The position numbers and the translations under genes are program-made. A DNA stretch of 64,000 nucleotides, from contig NC_009437.1 in NCBI RefSeq assembly GCF_000016545.1, positions 1,157,501-1,221,500 on the forward strand. Reading direction: 5' to 3'. This document shows, piece after piece, positions 44,795 through 54,279 of this stretch (the stretch's first letter is position 1; each line of letters starts with the position of its first letter). The notes under the pieces are model-generated. The model was given only the letters and a program-made list of their open reading frames with translations. It was not told the origin of the DNA and searched no databases. The stretch comes from Caldicellulosiruptor saccharolyticus DSM 8903 (GTDB taxonomy: Bacteria; Bacillota; Thermoanaerobacteria; Caldicellulosiruptorales; Caldicellulosiruptoraceae).

Positions 44795-46744
44795 ATGTTG
44801 AGAACAAATTGGGAGACCTTTAGTAAAAAAGTATTCAAAATAAATTTGAGTGGAAGTGCTTTAATTATTGTGATAATAATAATTGCTATTTTAAGCACAG
44901 TCTTACTGGGGGCGATGTCGGCTGTGTTAGCATCACTGAACCAGAGCACATCTATATATCAGAAATCTGCAACAGGCTATGGAGCTGAAAGTGCAGCAGA
45001 GGAGTTTTTGTATTATTTTAATCAACTGTTAGAGGATGCAAAGAACATAGCGTATGGTTATTATTACAAGGGAGATGGGACACTGAAAGATATAAGTCCT
45101 GGTCGAGTGAGATGGTTATTGGGGGATGAGAGCTATGAGCCGGGGAAGATATTGGATGATTTGCGACATGGGAGGATAAGTCGAGATGTAGCTGAAGACA
45201 AAGTGTATGAGGGTATGAAAGCGATTATAAGGGATGAGGTAAGCCGGTTTATGAATGACGTGGGTAGTGATGCTTCCATAAAGGTTGAATTTCTGTCGCT
45301 GCCGGAGTTTAAGAAGTTATCTGACTTAGTAGAGTTGTATATAAAGCCACATTATGAGAGCCTGACTGGGTATGAACTTGATGATATTACAGTTAATGCA
45401 TGGTCAGGTACGACAAGTGGGTCTCTTCCTGATGGATATACAATTTACATTGATGTATCTAAAAAGAGAGCAGGAACTTCGTCAGATAAAGAGATAAAGA
45501 GAACATTGCGGTTAGATGTTGAAATACTTGCAACCAAGCCTAATGGGCTGGAAAGTAGCGTATCGAGTGCAACTACTACTGCTGCATCCTCAATATTTAA
45601 CTTGTTTGATTATGCATTATACACAAATGGAAGCTTCGTGGCAAATGTTAACTTTACCATAATAGGCGGGAATGTACATACAGGCGGTGACATACAATCA
45701 CACGGCGGTTTGCAAACTGACATTAATAATTTGGTGGTAATGGGTGAGTTATCACTGGGTGTGAACGGTAATCCACAAGTTCGCGAAGACAATGTAAAAG
45801 TGAGCAATGTAACTTATATTAGGTCAAATTTGAGAAGAACGGGTGTTGGAGATAGAAATATTAGCTTGCAGATGGGTATAACGTACGTGGGGGGAAATGC
45901 GGAATTATATGGTAGAGGTAGATATGAGTTTGATGAGTTATACTGCGATGGGAATGTCATAGTTAAAGGTAGTACAGCAAATGCGGTAGATGTTGTAATA
46001 AAGAAAATAGGAGTAATCAGGGGTGCGTTAAGAATACAGGATCAGGGGACAGTTACAATAAAATCTGGTGCGGTAGTATATTGCGATTCGATTCAGTTTT
46101 TGAACAATCCAACTACGTTAGTAATAGAAAATGGCGCAACCATTGTGACGAGGATGCCGCCTGACTACAGTCGGATTGTTAATTCAGGTGGGGTTATAAA
46201 TGTAGTGTCCTCAGTTCCGTATCCGCCCTTGCCACAAATTTTAAATGAGATAAGAAATTTTAGTTTTCCTAATAGTACAAGTATACCATCGATAACACCC
46301 CATGATCCAGTTCCACCAGCCTCAATTGACAGTGCTGCAGATATTTCTAAATCACCTCCGCAAGTTGTTGTTATTGGAGAAAATTGTAATGCAGGTGAAA
46401 TTGAAGTTGAGATTCAAAACAGGTTAGCAAGCATGGGCGTTTCGCCAGTTCCAAGTCCACTCCAATTGCATGTTTTTGCAAGGAACAACATTACTATTTC
46501 AGTGGGAACGAGAATATTAAATGGTCAATTGATTGCGTTAGGTAATACTCTTAATATAAATAGTTCGGGCGGGAGTCCATTTGATGGTGTAACATTAATA
46601 TATGGTTCGCCGAGTTCACTCATTCAGAATCATGTAACAAATACTACTGGGTATGTTCCACCGGCAACAATATATAATCAAACAAATGCAATTCAAAATG
46701 ATACTTTATATAGTGTAAGAAGAAGAAATATTATTGTAAGATAA
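44795..46744 (+). CDS. Tapirin-like cellulose-binding adhesin 2
   Basis: 649 residues, paralogue of tapirin 1 with the same layout: basic N-terminus, one helix (SALIIVIIIIAILSTVLLGAMS), shared middle region (identical over about 190 residues), then a diverged beta-helix C-terminal half (GGNVHTGGDIQSHGGLQTDIN, GALRIQDQGTVTIKSGAVVYC) ending LYSVRRRNIIVR, where tapirin 1 ends LYNILRRNIVIK. ATG at 44795 is chosen because AAGGAAG lies 8 bases before it. Expressed separately from the pilus operon behind riboswitch 1. The differing C-terminal half probably sets the substrate surface. Closed by its own terminator. Confidence 0.85.
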   Translation: MLRTNWETFSKKVFKINLSGSALIIVIIIIAILSTVLLGAMSAVLASLNQSTSIYQKSATGYGAESAAEEFLYYFNQLLEDAKNIAYGYYYKGDGTLKDISPGRVRWLLGDESYEPGKILDDLRHGRISRDVAEDKVYEGMKAIIRDEVSRFMNDVGSDASIKVEFLSLPEFKKLSDLVELYIKPHYESLTGYELDDITVNAWSGTTSGSLPDGYTIYIDVSKKRAGTSSDKEIKRTLRLDVEILATKPNGLESSVSSATTTAASSIFNLFDYALYTNGSFVANVNFTIIGGNVHTGGDIQSHGGLQTDINNLVVMGELSLGVNGNPQVREDNVKVSNVTYIRSNLRRTGVGDRNISLQMGITYVGGNAELYGRGRYEFDELYCDGNVIVKGSTANAVDVVIKKIGVIRGALRIQDQGTVTIKSGAVVYCDSIQFLNNPTTLVIENGATIVTRMPPDYSRIVNSGGVINVVSSVPYPPLPQILNEIRNFSFPNSTSIPSITPHDPVPPASIDSAADISKSPPQVVVIGENCNAGEIEVEIQNRLASMGVSPVPSPLQLHVFARNNITISVGTRILNGQLIALGNTLNINSSGGSPFDGVTLIYGSPSSLIQNHVTNTTGYVPPATIYNQTNAIQNDTLYSVRRRNIIVR

Positions 46745-47902
46745 TATTGTGAAAAACCTTAGTAACACGGATATGTAAAGGTTTTTTCCTACTATCCTAA
46801 AATGAAAAAGGTACGTGGTGAAGACATATTTACCACCAAATTTATTACAGAACAGAGAATAGAAGGTGCCTACTTTTTTCATAATATCCTCAAGAAGTAA
46901 TGTAGGAAATTGAAATATATGGGAGGAGACCAGAGATTTTGAAGCTATGAATTTTTCGAATGGTGTCCTCCCGTTCATTCCTTTACCATTATGAGGTCTG
47001 AAAAAGTTCCATGTATCTTGCCATTTCTGGGCTCTTTGAATAAATTCATCTTTTGTTTTACATCTTTCAGCATGAATCATTAAAAAATACTCATCATCAG
47101 CTCTATGTGAATTTTCAATTATACCCATTAAATGCTTTGCTTTTGGTGGAATAGGATTTAGTTCTACACCCAAAAATGACAGCATCTCATTCCACTGCTT
47201 TAACTTTCTTTCGCTTCCTCCACAAAATTCTGCTCCATTGTCTAATCGGATCTTTATTATATTTCTTACATTATGAGTTCTTAACCATAATGCAACTAAG
47301 GATATGAACATAAATCCAAAAGCGGATGAAAGTTCGTAAGAATAGGCTGTAAATCTTGTTCTTGTTGCAACATCTATTATGTTCCACTCATAGCAAGGCA
47401 AATTGTATCTTTTCATATGTTCATATACCTCCTTGGGAAGACTTTCTTTGTCTAAAAGATGTTTTGTATCAAGCTGAAATTCAGAAAATGGGATAAGAGT
47501 TTCATAATCGTATAGACTTCTTTCACCTTTTTTTGTTCTTTTTGTTTTTCGAGCTACAGAGTTTCTTCTAAGAATTGACTTTATTGTGTTTTCACTTATT
47601 TTGATACCATATTTTCTGAGAAGATAAAAAGACAAACGTCTATATCTAAAACCAGTTTTTTTAGACTCTTCGACAATAAAATTTTCGAGTTCAGAAGAAA
47701 GCTTTTTGGGAGAAGATTTAGGTTTTTTTGATTTATCTTCAAGAGGACCGTAGACAGCTCTTCTTACGGTATGTCTTGATACACCTAATATTTTAGCAGT
47801 TTTTGATACGTTTTTGTTATTTGATTCAAAGACTTTTCGAACTAATTCTCTAGCTTTTTGAGGGGATATTTTTCTTAGTTCGTGGTATGATATAATATTC
47901 AT
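46706..47902 (-). CDS. IS481-like DDE transposase
   Basis: N-terminal helix-turn-helix (ARELVRKVFESNNKNVSKTAKILGVSRHTVRRAV, split by me for reading) followed by an rve integrase core. The core has DDE residues in FQLDTKH, IRLDNGAEFCGG and GIIENSHRADDEYF. Start ATG at 47902 (MNIISYHELRK); an upstream in-frame ATG lies at 47920. About 398 residues. Odd: no stop occurs before the left inverted repeat (46817), so the last 35-40 residues are read from flanking DNA and overlap tapirin 2 in antisense. Possibly still active, as the catalytic core is intact. Confidence 0.9.
   Translation of the reverse strand: MNIISYHELRKISPQKARELVRKVFESNNKNVSKTAKILGVSRHTVRRAVYGPLEDKSKKPKSSPKKLSSELENFIVEESKKTGFRYRRLSFYLLRKYGIKISENTIKSILRRNSVARKTKRTKKGERSLYDYETLIPFSEFQLDTKHLLDKESLPKEVYEHMKRYNLPCYEWNIIDVATRTRFTAYSYELSSAFGFMFISLVALWLRTHNVRNIIKIRLDNGAEFCGGSERKLKQWNEMLSFLGVELNPIPPKAKHLMGIIENSHRADDEYFLMIHAERCKTKDEFIQRAQKWQDTWNFFRPHNGKGMNGRTPFEKFIASKSLVSSHIFQFPTLLLEDIMKKVGTFYSLFCNKFGGKYVFTTYLFHFRIVGKNLYISVLLRFFTILSYNNISSSYTI
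46750..46790 (+). terminator. Terminator of tapirin 2
   Basis: AAAAACCTT pairs with AAGGTTTTTT over a loop of about 20 bases, ending in a T run, 8 bp after the stop codon. Confidence 0.65.
46795..46810. repeat. 16-bp direct repeat flanking the IS (second copy 48068-48083)
   Basis: TCCTAAAATGAAAAAG occurs at 46795-46810 and again in the same orientation at 48068-48083, six to eight bases outside the two inverted repeats of the IS. Its length is unusual for a target duplication; it could be part of the element ends or of the target. Confidence 0.75.
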
Positions 47903-48059
47903 AGTAGGCTGTCCTCCCATCCTGGTAGTTTTTCTATTTTTCTTTTGAATATTAGATTACACTTTTTAATTATATCAAACAGGAGGGAGGCAGCCTCAAC
48001 TCTTTTTATGAAATTTTCTTCTTCGTACATTCTTTCGCTGTGGTAAATATCTCTACACC
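46817..48059 (-). mobile_element. IS481-like insertion sequence with 20-bp inverted repeats
   Basis: Left end GGTGAAGACATATTTACCAC (46817-46836) and, read from the other strand, right end GGTGTAGAGATATTTACCAC (48040-48059) match at 18 of 20 positions. The element is about 1.24 kb and carries one transposase gene. It lies between tapirin 2 and the promoter of riboswitch 2, which begins only about 30 bp from its right end. Confidence 0.8.
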
Positions 48060-48086
48060 TATTCGAGTCCTAAAATGAAAAAGTAG

Positions 48087-48116
48087 TTGACAAATCATTG
48101 GTGTTAGTGTTACAAT
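48087..48116 (+). promoter_or_regulatory. Strong promoter for riboswitch 2
   Basis: Consensus TTGACA at 48087-48092, an 18-bp spacer and TACAAT at 48111-48116. It starts immediately after the right-hand 16-bp repeat next to the IS. Confidence 0.7.
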
Positions 48117-48162
48117 ATTATTGCAATGTGAAATAAAGAAATTAAAAAATTAAATATGAAGT

Positions 48163-48268
48163 GAGTGGTCGAAAGGGCAAACCTGTCGAAAGGCAGGGGC
48201 GCAAAGCCATGGGCCTGTCGGGAGTAAAACTTCCTATGGTTGCCAGGCTGCCGAAACCTACTCGGGCT
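48163..48268 (+). ncRNA. c-di-GMP-I (GEMM) riboswitch upstream of celA
   Basis: The core 48169-48256 matches riboswitch 1 at 87 of 88 positions (single A/G change in P3). The P1 stem is different but again complementary (GAGTGG against CCTACTC), supporting a folded aptamer. A terminator begins 35 bp later. The next gene in the same direction is celA, 600 bp downstream. Confidence 0.93.
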
Positions 48269-48291
48269 TAATAGAGGGTTGAGAAAAGGTT

Positions 48292-48325
48292 AAAACGGCG
48301 TCTGGCGTGACGCCGTTTTATTTTT
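48292..48325 (+). terminator. Terminator of riboswitch 2 (expression platform)
   Basis: Perfect 11-bp stem AAAACGGCGTC / GACGCCGTTTT with a 6-base loop, followed by ATTTTT. Confidence 0.92.
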
Positions 48326-48398
48326 GGAATGAAATTAAAAAATGGTTCATAGGTATATGTTAAAGTATAAAGAAGATAGTAATCTAAAATTTATATAG

Positions 48399-48440
48399 AT
48401 TCTTCTGTAACGCTGAAAAAAGCTATCCCCTAACCCCCTC
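48399..48440 (+). repeat. Inverted copy of the celA translation start region
   Basis: ATTCTTCTGTAACGCTG at 48399-48415 is the exact reverse complement of celA codons 2-7 (48872-48888). CTAACCCCCTC at 48430-48440 is the exact reverse complement of the celA ribosome binding region (48851-48861). Order and spacing are kept (14 and 10 unpaired bases). A transcript covering both could fold so that the celA start is masked. Read on the minus strand it also looks like a broken start of another cellulase gene. Confidence 0.8.
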
Positions 48441-48460
48441 TTTTTAATATATTCTATATA

Positions 48461-48499
48461 TAATATATTGGCTGCCGTGCAAAGGCAGCCAATATATTA
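48461..48499. repeat. Perfect 16-bp inverted repeat upstream of celA
   Basis: TAATATATTGGCTGCC (48461-48476), loop GTGCAAA, then GGCAGCCAATATATTA (48484-48499). No T run follows on the plus strand, while A/T tracts lie on both sides. It could be a bidirectional terminator, RNA stabilising hairpin or protein site. Confidence 0.7.
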
Positions 48500-48675
48500 A
48501 CTTTGTTTAGTTTCTGAAAAAAAGTTTATGCCACCTCATAAAGCTATTCAATAAAATATTAGCAATCTTTTCTACAGCGAACATATCTATGTCGATTCCA
48601 TTTAATATCAAATTATTTTGTTGTATTTTCTTGATCTCCATAGAGCAAAATAATGCAAAATATTAGAAACATTTG

Positions 48676-48684
48676 TGTTATAAT
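48676..48684 (+). promoter_or_regulatory. Possible proximal celA promoter (extended -10)
   Basis: TGTTATAAT at 48676-48684 is a good extended -10, but no clear -35 precedes it. A transcript from here would lack both the riboswitch and the inverted arm at 48399-48440. Confidence 0.4.
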
Positions 48685-48850
48685 TTTGTAATAAAAAGAA
48701 TATGAGAAATAAAAGTACATATAAGGAAGGAAAATAGAAATAGCGTAGTGTGTTTTTGACAATTAAACAAACAAATTAGACAAAAAAAATCAATTGGCAT
48801 GCACGTATTTTGGGTATATAATTGAAATCGAAAATTATAATAAACTGAAT

Positions 48851-48861
48851 GAGGGGGTTAG
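48851..48861 (+). promoter_or_regulatory. Shared GAGGGGGTTAG ribosome-binding leader of the cellulase genes
   Basis: GAGGGGGTTAG precedes celA here. The same 11 bases precede the GH5-GH44 gene (54261-54271), celB (58825-58835) and the GH9 gene (62190-62200), each 7-8 bases before the ATG. The core GAGGGGG is the Shine-Dalgarno part; the conserved GTTAG tail is not needed for 16S pairing. The last two and the GH5-GH44 copy also share preceding A residues. Confidence 0.8.
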
Positions 48862-48868
48862 AGATTTT

Positions 48869-51800
48869 ATGCAGCGTTACAGAAGAATTATTGCAATGGT
48901 TGTAACCTTTTTATTTATTTTAGGAGTGGTATATGGGGTTAAACCATGGCAGGAGGCTAGGGCTGGTTCGTTTAACTATGGGGAAGCATTACAAAAAGCT
49001 ATCATGTTTTACGAATTTCAAATGTCTGGTAAACTTCCGAATTGGGTACGCAACAACTGGCGTGGTGATTCAGCATTAAAGGATGGTCAAGACAATGGGC
49101 TTGATTTGACAGGTGGATGGTTCGATGCAGGTGATCATGTCAAATTTAACCTTCCAATGTCGTATACTGGCACAATGTTGTCATGGGCAGCATATGAGTA
49201 CAAAGATGCGTTTGTTAAGAGCGGCCAATTGGAACATATCTTAAACCAAATCGAGTGGGTTAATGACTATTTTGTAAAATGTCATCCAAGCAAATATGTA
49301 TACTATTACCAGGTTGGAGATGGCGGCAAGGACCATGCATGGTGGGGTCCTGCTGAGGTTATGCAAATGGAGAGACCTTCATTTAAGGTCACCCAGAGCA
49401 GTCCAGGTTCTGCGGTAGTAGCAGAGACGGCAGCTTCCTTAGCAGCAGCTTCTATTGTTTTGAAAGACAGAAATCCCACTAAAGCAGCAACATATCTGCA
49501 ACATGCAAAAGATTTATATGAGTTTGCAGAAGTGACAAAAAGCGATTCTGGTTACACGGCAGCAAATGGATATTATAATTCATGGAGCGGTTTCTATGAT
49601 GAGCTTTCTTGGGCAGCAGTTTGGTTGTATTTGGCAACAAATGATTCAACATATCTAACAAAAGCTGAGTCATATGTCCAAAATTGGCCAAAAATTTCAG
49701 GTAGTAACATAATTGACTACAAATGGGCTCATTGCTGGGATGATGTTCACAATGGAGCGGCATTATTGTTAGCAAAAATTACCGACAAGGATACTTATAA
49801 GCAAATTATTGAGAGTCACTTAGATTACTGGACTACAGGATACAACGGCGAAAGGATAAAGTATACTCCGAAAGGATTAGCATGGCTTGATCAATGGGGT
49901 TCTTTAAGATATGCGACAACTACAGCGTTTTTGGCATTTGTTTATAGCGATTGGTCTGGTTGCCCAACTGGTAAAAAAGAAACATATAGAAAATTTGGAG
50001 AAAGCCAAATTGATTATGCATTAGGCTCAACTGGAAGAAGCTTTGTTGTTGGATTTGGCACAAATCCACCAAAGAGACCTCATCACAGAACTGCTCATAG
50101 CTCATGGGCAGACAGTCAGAGTATACCTTCATATCATAGACATACATTATATGGAGCGCTTGTTGGTGGTCCAGGCTCTGATGATAGCTATACAGATGAC
50201 ATTAGCAACTATGTGAATAATGAGGTAGCATGTGACTACAACGCAGGATTTGTTGGTGCATTGGCAAAGATGTACTTATTGTATGGTGGAAATCCAATAC
50301 CTGACTTCAAAGCCATTGAAACACCAACAAATGACGAGTTCTTTGTTGAAGCTGGTATAAATGCTTCTGGAACAAACTTTATTGAAATTAAGGCGATTGT
50401 TAATAATCAGAGTGGTTGGCCCGCAAGAGCAACAAATAAGCTTAAATTTAGATATTTTGTTGATCTGAGCGAATTAATTAAAGCAGGATATTCACCAAAT
50501 CAATTAACCTTAAGTACCAATTATAATCAAGGTGCAAAAGTAAGTGGACCTTATGTATGGGATTCAAGCAGGAATATATACTACATTTTAGTAGACTTTA
50601 CTGGCACATTGATTTATCCAGGTGGCCAAGACAAATATAAGAAAGAAGTTCAATTCAGAATTGCAGCGCCACAGAATGTACAGTGGGATAATTCCAACGA
50701 CTATTCATTCCAAGATATAAAGGGAGTTTCAAGTGGTTCAGTTGTTAAAACAAAATATATACCATTATATGATGAAGATATCAAGGTATGGGGTGAAGAG
50801 CCAGGTACATCTGGAGTATCACCAACACCAACTGCAAGTGTAACCCCAACCCCAACACCTACACCGACTGCAACACCAACCCCGACACCTACACCAACAG
50901 TAACACCGACACCGACAGTAACAGCAACCCCGACACCAACACCAACACCGACCTCAACACCGACGGTAACACCTACACCTACACCTGTTAGCACACCTGC
51001 GACAAGTGGGCAGATAAAGGTACTGTATGCTAACAAGGAGACAAACAGCACGACAAACACGATAAGGCCATGGTTGAAGGTAGTGAACAGTGGTAGCAGT
51101 AGCATAGATTTGAGCAGGGTAACGATAAGGTACTGGTACACGGTAGATGGTGAGAGGGCACAGAGTGCGATATCAGACTGGGCACAGATAGGAGCAAGCA
51201 ATGTAACATTCAAGTTTGTGAAGCTGAGCAGTAGTGTGAGTGGAGCGGACTATTACTTGGAGATAGGATTTAAGAGTGGAGCAGGGCAGTTGCAGCCTGG
51301 GAAGGACACAGGAGAGATACAGATAAGGTTTAACAAGGATGACTGGAGCAATTACAATCAGGGGAATGACTGGTCATGGATACAGAGCATGACGAGTTAT
51401 GGAGAGAATGAGAAGGTAACGGCGTATATAGATGGTGTGCTGGTATGGGGACAGGAGCCGAGTGGAACAACACCTGCGCCGACGTCAACACCGACAGTAA
51501 CGGTAACACCAACACCAACACCTACACCAACAGTAACACCGACACCGACAGTGACAGCAACCCCGACTCCAACACCGACCCCGACGTCTACACCTGTTAG
51601 CACACCTGCGACAGGTGGGCAGATAAAGGTACTGTATGCTAACAAGGAGACAAACAGCACGACAAACACGATAAGGCCATGGTTGAAGGTAGTGAACAGT
51701 GGTAGCAGTAGCATAGATTTGAGCAGGGTAACGATAAGGTACTGGTACACGGTGGATGGTGAGAGGGCACAGAGTGCGATATCAGACTGGGCACAGATAG

Positions 51801-54124
51801 GAGCAAGCAATGTAACATTCAAGTTTGTGAAGCTGAGCAGTAGCGTAAGTGGAGCGGATTATTACTTGGAGATAGGATTTAAGAGTGGAGCAGGGCAGTT
51901 GCAGCCTGGGAAGGACACAGGAGAGATACAGATAAGATTTAACAAGGATGACTGGAGCAATTACAATCAGGGGAATGACTGGTCATGGATACAGAGCATG
52001 ACGAGTTATGGAGAGAATGAGAAGGTAACGGCGTATATAGATGGTGTGCTGGTATGGGGACAGGAGCCGAGCGGAGCGACACCTGCGCCGACAGTGACGC
52101 CAACCCCGACAGTGACACCAACTCCGACCCCAGCACCGACCCCGACAGCGACTCCGACACCAACTCCAACACCGACGGTGACACCGACGCCGACAGTGGC
52201 TCCGACACCTACACCGAGCAGCACACCGAGCGGTCTTGGAGAATATGGGCAGAGGTTTATGTGGTTGTGGAACAAGATACATGATCCTGCGAGCGGGTAT
52301 TTTAACCAGGATGGGATACCATATCATTCGGTAGAGACATTGATATGCGAAGCACCTGATTATGGTCATTTGACCACGAGTGAAGCATTTTCGTATTATG
52401 TATGGCTTGAGGCAGTGTATGGGAAGTTGACGGGTGATTGGAGCAAGTTTAAGACGGCATGGGATACATTAGAGAAGTATATGATACCGTCGGCTGAAGA
52501 TCAGCCGATGAGGTCATATGATCCTAACAAGCCAGCGACGTATGCAGGTGAGTGGGAGACACCGGACAAGTATCCATCGCCGCTTGAGTTTAATGTACCT
52601 GTTGGGAAGGATCCGTTGCATAATGAGCTTGTGAGCACATATGGTAGCACATTGATGTATGGTATGCACTGGTTGATGGACGTAGACAACTGGTATGGAT
52701 ATGGCAAGAGAGGGGACGGAGTGAGCCGGGCATCATTTATCAACACGTTCCAGAGAGGGCCTGAGGAGTCTGTATGGGAGACTGTACCGCATCCGAGCTG
52801 GGAGGAATTCAAATGGGGCGGACCGAATGGATTTTTAGATCTGTTTATTAAGGATCAGAACTATTCGAAGCAGTGGAGGTATACGAACGCACCGGATGCG
52901 GATGCGAGAGCTATTCAGGCAACTTACTGGGCGAAGGTATGGGCGAAGGAGCAAGGTAAGTTTAATGAGATAAGCAGCTATGTAGGGAAGGCAGCGAAGA
53001 TGGGAGACTATTTGAGGTATGCGATGTTTGACAAGTATTTCAAGCCATTAGGATGTCAGGACAAGAATGCAGCTGGAGGAACGGGATATGACAGTGCACA
53101 TTATCTGTTATCATGGTATTATGCATGGGGCGGGGCATTGGATGGAGCATGGTCATGGAAGATAGGTTGCAGTCATGCGCACTTTGGATATCAGAATCCG
53201 ATGGCTGCATGGGCATTAGCAAATGATAGTGATATGAAGCCGAAGTCACCGAACGGAGCGAGTGACTGGGCGAAGAGTTTGAAGAGGCAGATAGAATTTT
53301 ACAGGTGGTTGCAGTCAGCGGAGGGAGCGATAGCAGGAGGCGCGACAAATTCGTGGAATGGCAGGTACGAGAAGTATCCGGCAGGTACAGCGACATTTTA
53401 TGGGATGGCATATGAACCGAACCCTGTGTATAGGGACCCGGGTAGCAATACATGGTTTGGATTCCAGGCATGGTCGATGCAGAGGGTAGCGGAGTATTAC
53501 TATGTGACAGGAGATAAAGATGCAGGGGCACTGCTTGAGAAGTGGGTAAGCTGGATAAAGAGTGTAGTGAAGTTGAATAGTGATGGTACATTTGCGATAC
53601 CATCGACGCTTGATTGGAGTGGGCAGCCAGACACATGGAATGGGACATATACAGGTAATCCGAACTTGCATGTGAAGGTAGTAGATTATGGGACGGATTT
53701 AGGAATAACGGCATCACTTGCGAATGCACTACTTTATTACAGTGCAGGGACGAAGAAGTATGGGGTATTTGATGAGGAAGCGAAGAATTTAGCGAAGGAA
53801 TTGCTGGACAGGATGTGGAAGTTATACAGGGATGAGAAAGGTTTATCGGCGCCAGAGAAGAGAGCGGACTACAAGAGGTTCTTTGAGCAAGAGGTATACA
53901 TTCCGGCAGGATGGACAGGGAAGATGCCGAATGGAGATGTAATAAAGAGCGGAGTTAAGTTTATAGACATAAGGAGCAAGTACAAACAAGATCCTGATTG
54001 GCCGAAGTTAGAGGCGGCATACAAGTCAGGGCAGGTACCGGAGTTCAGATATCACAGGTTCTGGGCACAGTGTGACATAGCAATTGTTAATGCAACATAT
54101 GAAATTCTGTTCGGTAATCAATAA
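48869..54124 (+). CDS. celA: Multimodular cellulase CelA: GH9-CBM3-CBM3-CBM3-GH48
   Basis: Secreted processive cellulase with an endo-acting GH9 and an exo-acting GH48. From ATG 48869 (GAGGGGG upstream; the frame is open further 5' but without a site) it has 1751 residues. Layout: signal peptide 1-30; GH9 about 31-484 ([17 protein letters not shown], catalytic Asp region [13 protein letters not shown], acid region [10 protein letters not shown]); fused CBM3c about 486-648; Pro-Thr linker; CBM3 713-865; linker; CBM3 915-1067; linker; GH48 about 1122-1751 ([54 protein letters not shown]). It is the first gene of the cellulase cluster, behind riboswitch 2 and the inverted start copy. Confidence 0.97.
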   Translation: MQRYRRIIAMVVTFLFILGVVYGVKPWQEARAGSFNYGEALQKAIMFYEFQMSGKLPNWVRNNWRGDSALKDGQDNGLDLTGGWFDAGDHVKFNLPMSYTGTMLSWAAYEYKDAFVKSGQLEHILNQIEWVNDYFVKCHPSKYVYYYQVGDGGKDHAWWGPAEVMQMERPSFKVTQSSPGSAVVAETAASLAAASIVLKDRNPTKAATYLQHAKDLYEFAEVTKSDSGYTAANGYYNSWSGFYDELSWAAVWLYLATNDSTYLTKAESYVQNWPKISGSNIIDYKWAHCWDDVHNGAALLLAKITDKDTYKQIIESHLDYWTTGYNGERIKYTPKGLAWLDQWGSLRYATTTAFLAFVYSDWSGCPTGKKETYRKFGESQIDYALGSTGRSFVVGFGTNPPKRPHHRTAHSSWADSQSIPSYHRHTLYGALVGGPGSDDSYTDDISNYVNNEVACDYNAGFVGALAKMYLLYGGNPIPDFKAIETPTNDEFFVEAGINASGTNFIEIKAIVNNQSGWPARATNKLKFRYFVDLSELIKAGYSPNQLTLSTNYNQGAKVSGPYVWDSSRNIYYILVDFTGTLIYPGGQDKYKKEVQFRIAAPQNVQWDNSNDYSFQDIKGVSSGSVVKTKYIPLYDEDIKVWGEEPGTSGVSPTPTASVTPTPTPTPTATPTPTPTPTVTPTPTVTATPTPTPTPTSTPTVTPTPTPVSTPATSGQIKVLYANKETNSTTNTIRPWLKVVNSGSSSIDLSRVTIRYWYTVDGERAQSAISDWAQIGASNVTFKFVKLSSSVSGADYYLEIGFKSGAGQLQPGKDTGEIQIRFNKDDWSNYNQGNDWSWIQSMTSYGENEKVTAYIDGVLVWGQEPSGTTPAPTSTPTVTVTPTPTPTPTVTPTPTVTATPTPTPTPTSTPVSTPATGGQIKVLYANKETNSTTNTIRPWLKVVNSGSSSIDLSRVTIRYWYTVDGERAQSAISDWAQIGASNVTFKFVKLSSSVSGADYYLEIGFKSGAGQLQPGKDTGEIQIRFNKDDWSNYNQGNDWSWIQSMTSYGENEKVTAYIDGVLVWGQEPSGATPAPTVTPTPTVTPTPTPAPTPTATPTPTPTPTVTPTPTVAPTPTPSSTPSGLGEYGQRFMWLWNKIHDPASGYFNQDGIPYHSVETLICEAPDYGHLTTSEAFSYYVWLEAVYGKLTGDWSKFKTAWDTLEKYMIPSAEDQPMRSYDPNKPATYAGEWETPDKYPSPLEFNVPVGKDPLHNELVSTYGSTLMYGMHWLMDVDNWYGYGKRGDGVSRASFINTFQRGPEESVWETVPHPSWEEFKWGGPNGFLDLFIKDQNYSKQWRYTNAPDADARAIQATYWAKVWAKEQGKFNEISSYVGKAAKMGDYLRYAMFDKYFKPLGCQDKNAAGGTGYDSAHYLLSWYYAWGGALDGAWSWKIGCSHAHFGYQNPMAAWALANDSDMKPKSPNGASDWAKSLKRQIEFYRWLQSAEGAIAGGATNSWNGRYEKYPAGTATFYGMAYEPNPVYRDPGSNTWFGFQAWSMQRVAEYYYVTGDKDAGALLEKWVSWIKSVVKLNSDGTFAIPSTLDWSGQPDTWNGTYTGNPNLHVKVVDYGTDLGITASLANALLYYSAGTKKYGVFDEEAKNLAKELLDRMWKLYRDEKGLSAPEKRADYKRFFEQEVYIPAGWTGKMPNGDVIKSGVKFIDIRSKYKQDPDWPKLEAAYKSGQVPEFRYHRFWAQCDIAIVNATYEILFGNQ
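50981..51466 (+). repeat. 486-bp CBM3 module, first of five near-identical copies
   Basis: Each copy runs from ACACCTGTTAGC to GAGCCGAGTGGA without any length change. Positions: 50981-51466 and 51590-52075 in celA, 55345-55830 and 55954-56439 in the GH5-GH44 gene, and 60074-60559 in celB. Differences are a handful of single bases per copy, including synonymous sites. Confidence 0.92.
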
Positions 54125-54142
54125 TGAGTAGGTAAATGGAAA

Positions 54143-54189
54143 TTTAGCGGGGTGGCACATCTATAAGTTTGGTGTGCTGCCTCGCTAAA
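54143..54189 (+). repeat. Imperfect hairpin between celA and the GH5-GH44 gene
   Basis: TTTAGCG (54143-54149) pairs with CGCTAAA (54183-54189), and inside them GTGGCACA can pair imperfectly with TGTGCTGCC. There is no T run, so it is likelier a processing or stabilising element than a terminator. Confidence 0.5.
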
Positions 54190-54279
54190 ATCCTGTATGG
54201 AAGTGTTCGAAAAATAGTACAAAAAAATGGCGAGGTAAAATGGCAAAAATGCATAAAAAAGAGGGGGTTAGGTTTTAAG

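Noticed and set aside
46817..48059. Possible prophage or integrative element between tapirin 2 and celA
   Set aside because: Only a single transposase with short inverted repeats is present; there is no integrase, phage gene or tRNA attachment site.
48794..48868. Upstream in-frame start for celA that would add 25 residues
   Set aside because: The GAGGGGGTTAG ribosome binding site lies inside that extension, the extension is not signal-peptide-like, and the ATG at 48869 gives a normal signal sequence.
50815..51000. ACACCNACNCC-type tandem repeats as a possible CRISPR or minisatellite
   Set aside because: They are in-frame Pro-Thr linker codons without regular spacers; no CRISPR array or cas gene is present in the window.
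50701..52275. Long minus-strand open frames rich in Gly-Val repeats opposite the celA linkers (also at 55158-56783 and 59938-60719)
   Set aside because: They are mirror frames of the Pro-Thr linker and CBM3 coding sequence; composition is an artefact of the ACN/CCN repeats and there are no ribosome binding sites.
54169..54279. Upstream in-frame start for the GH5-GH44 gene
   Set aside because: The shared leader GAGGGGGTTAG lies inside the extension and the ATG at 54280 gives a typical signal peptide.
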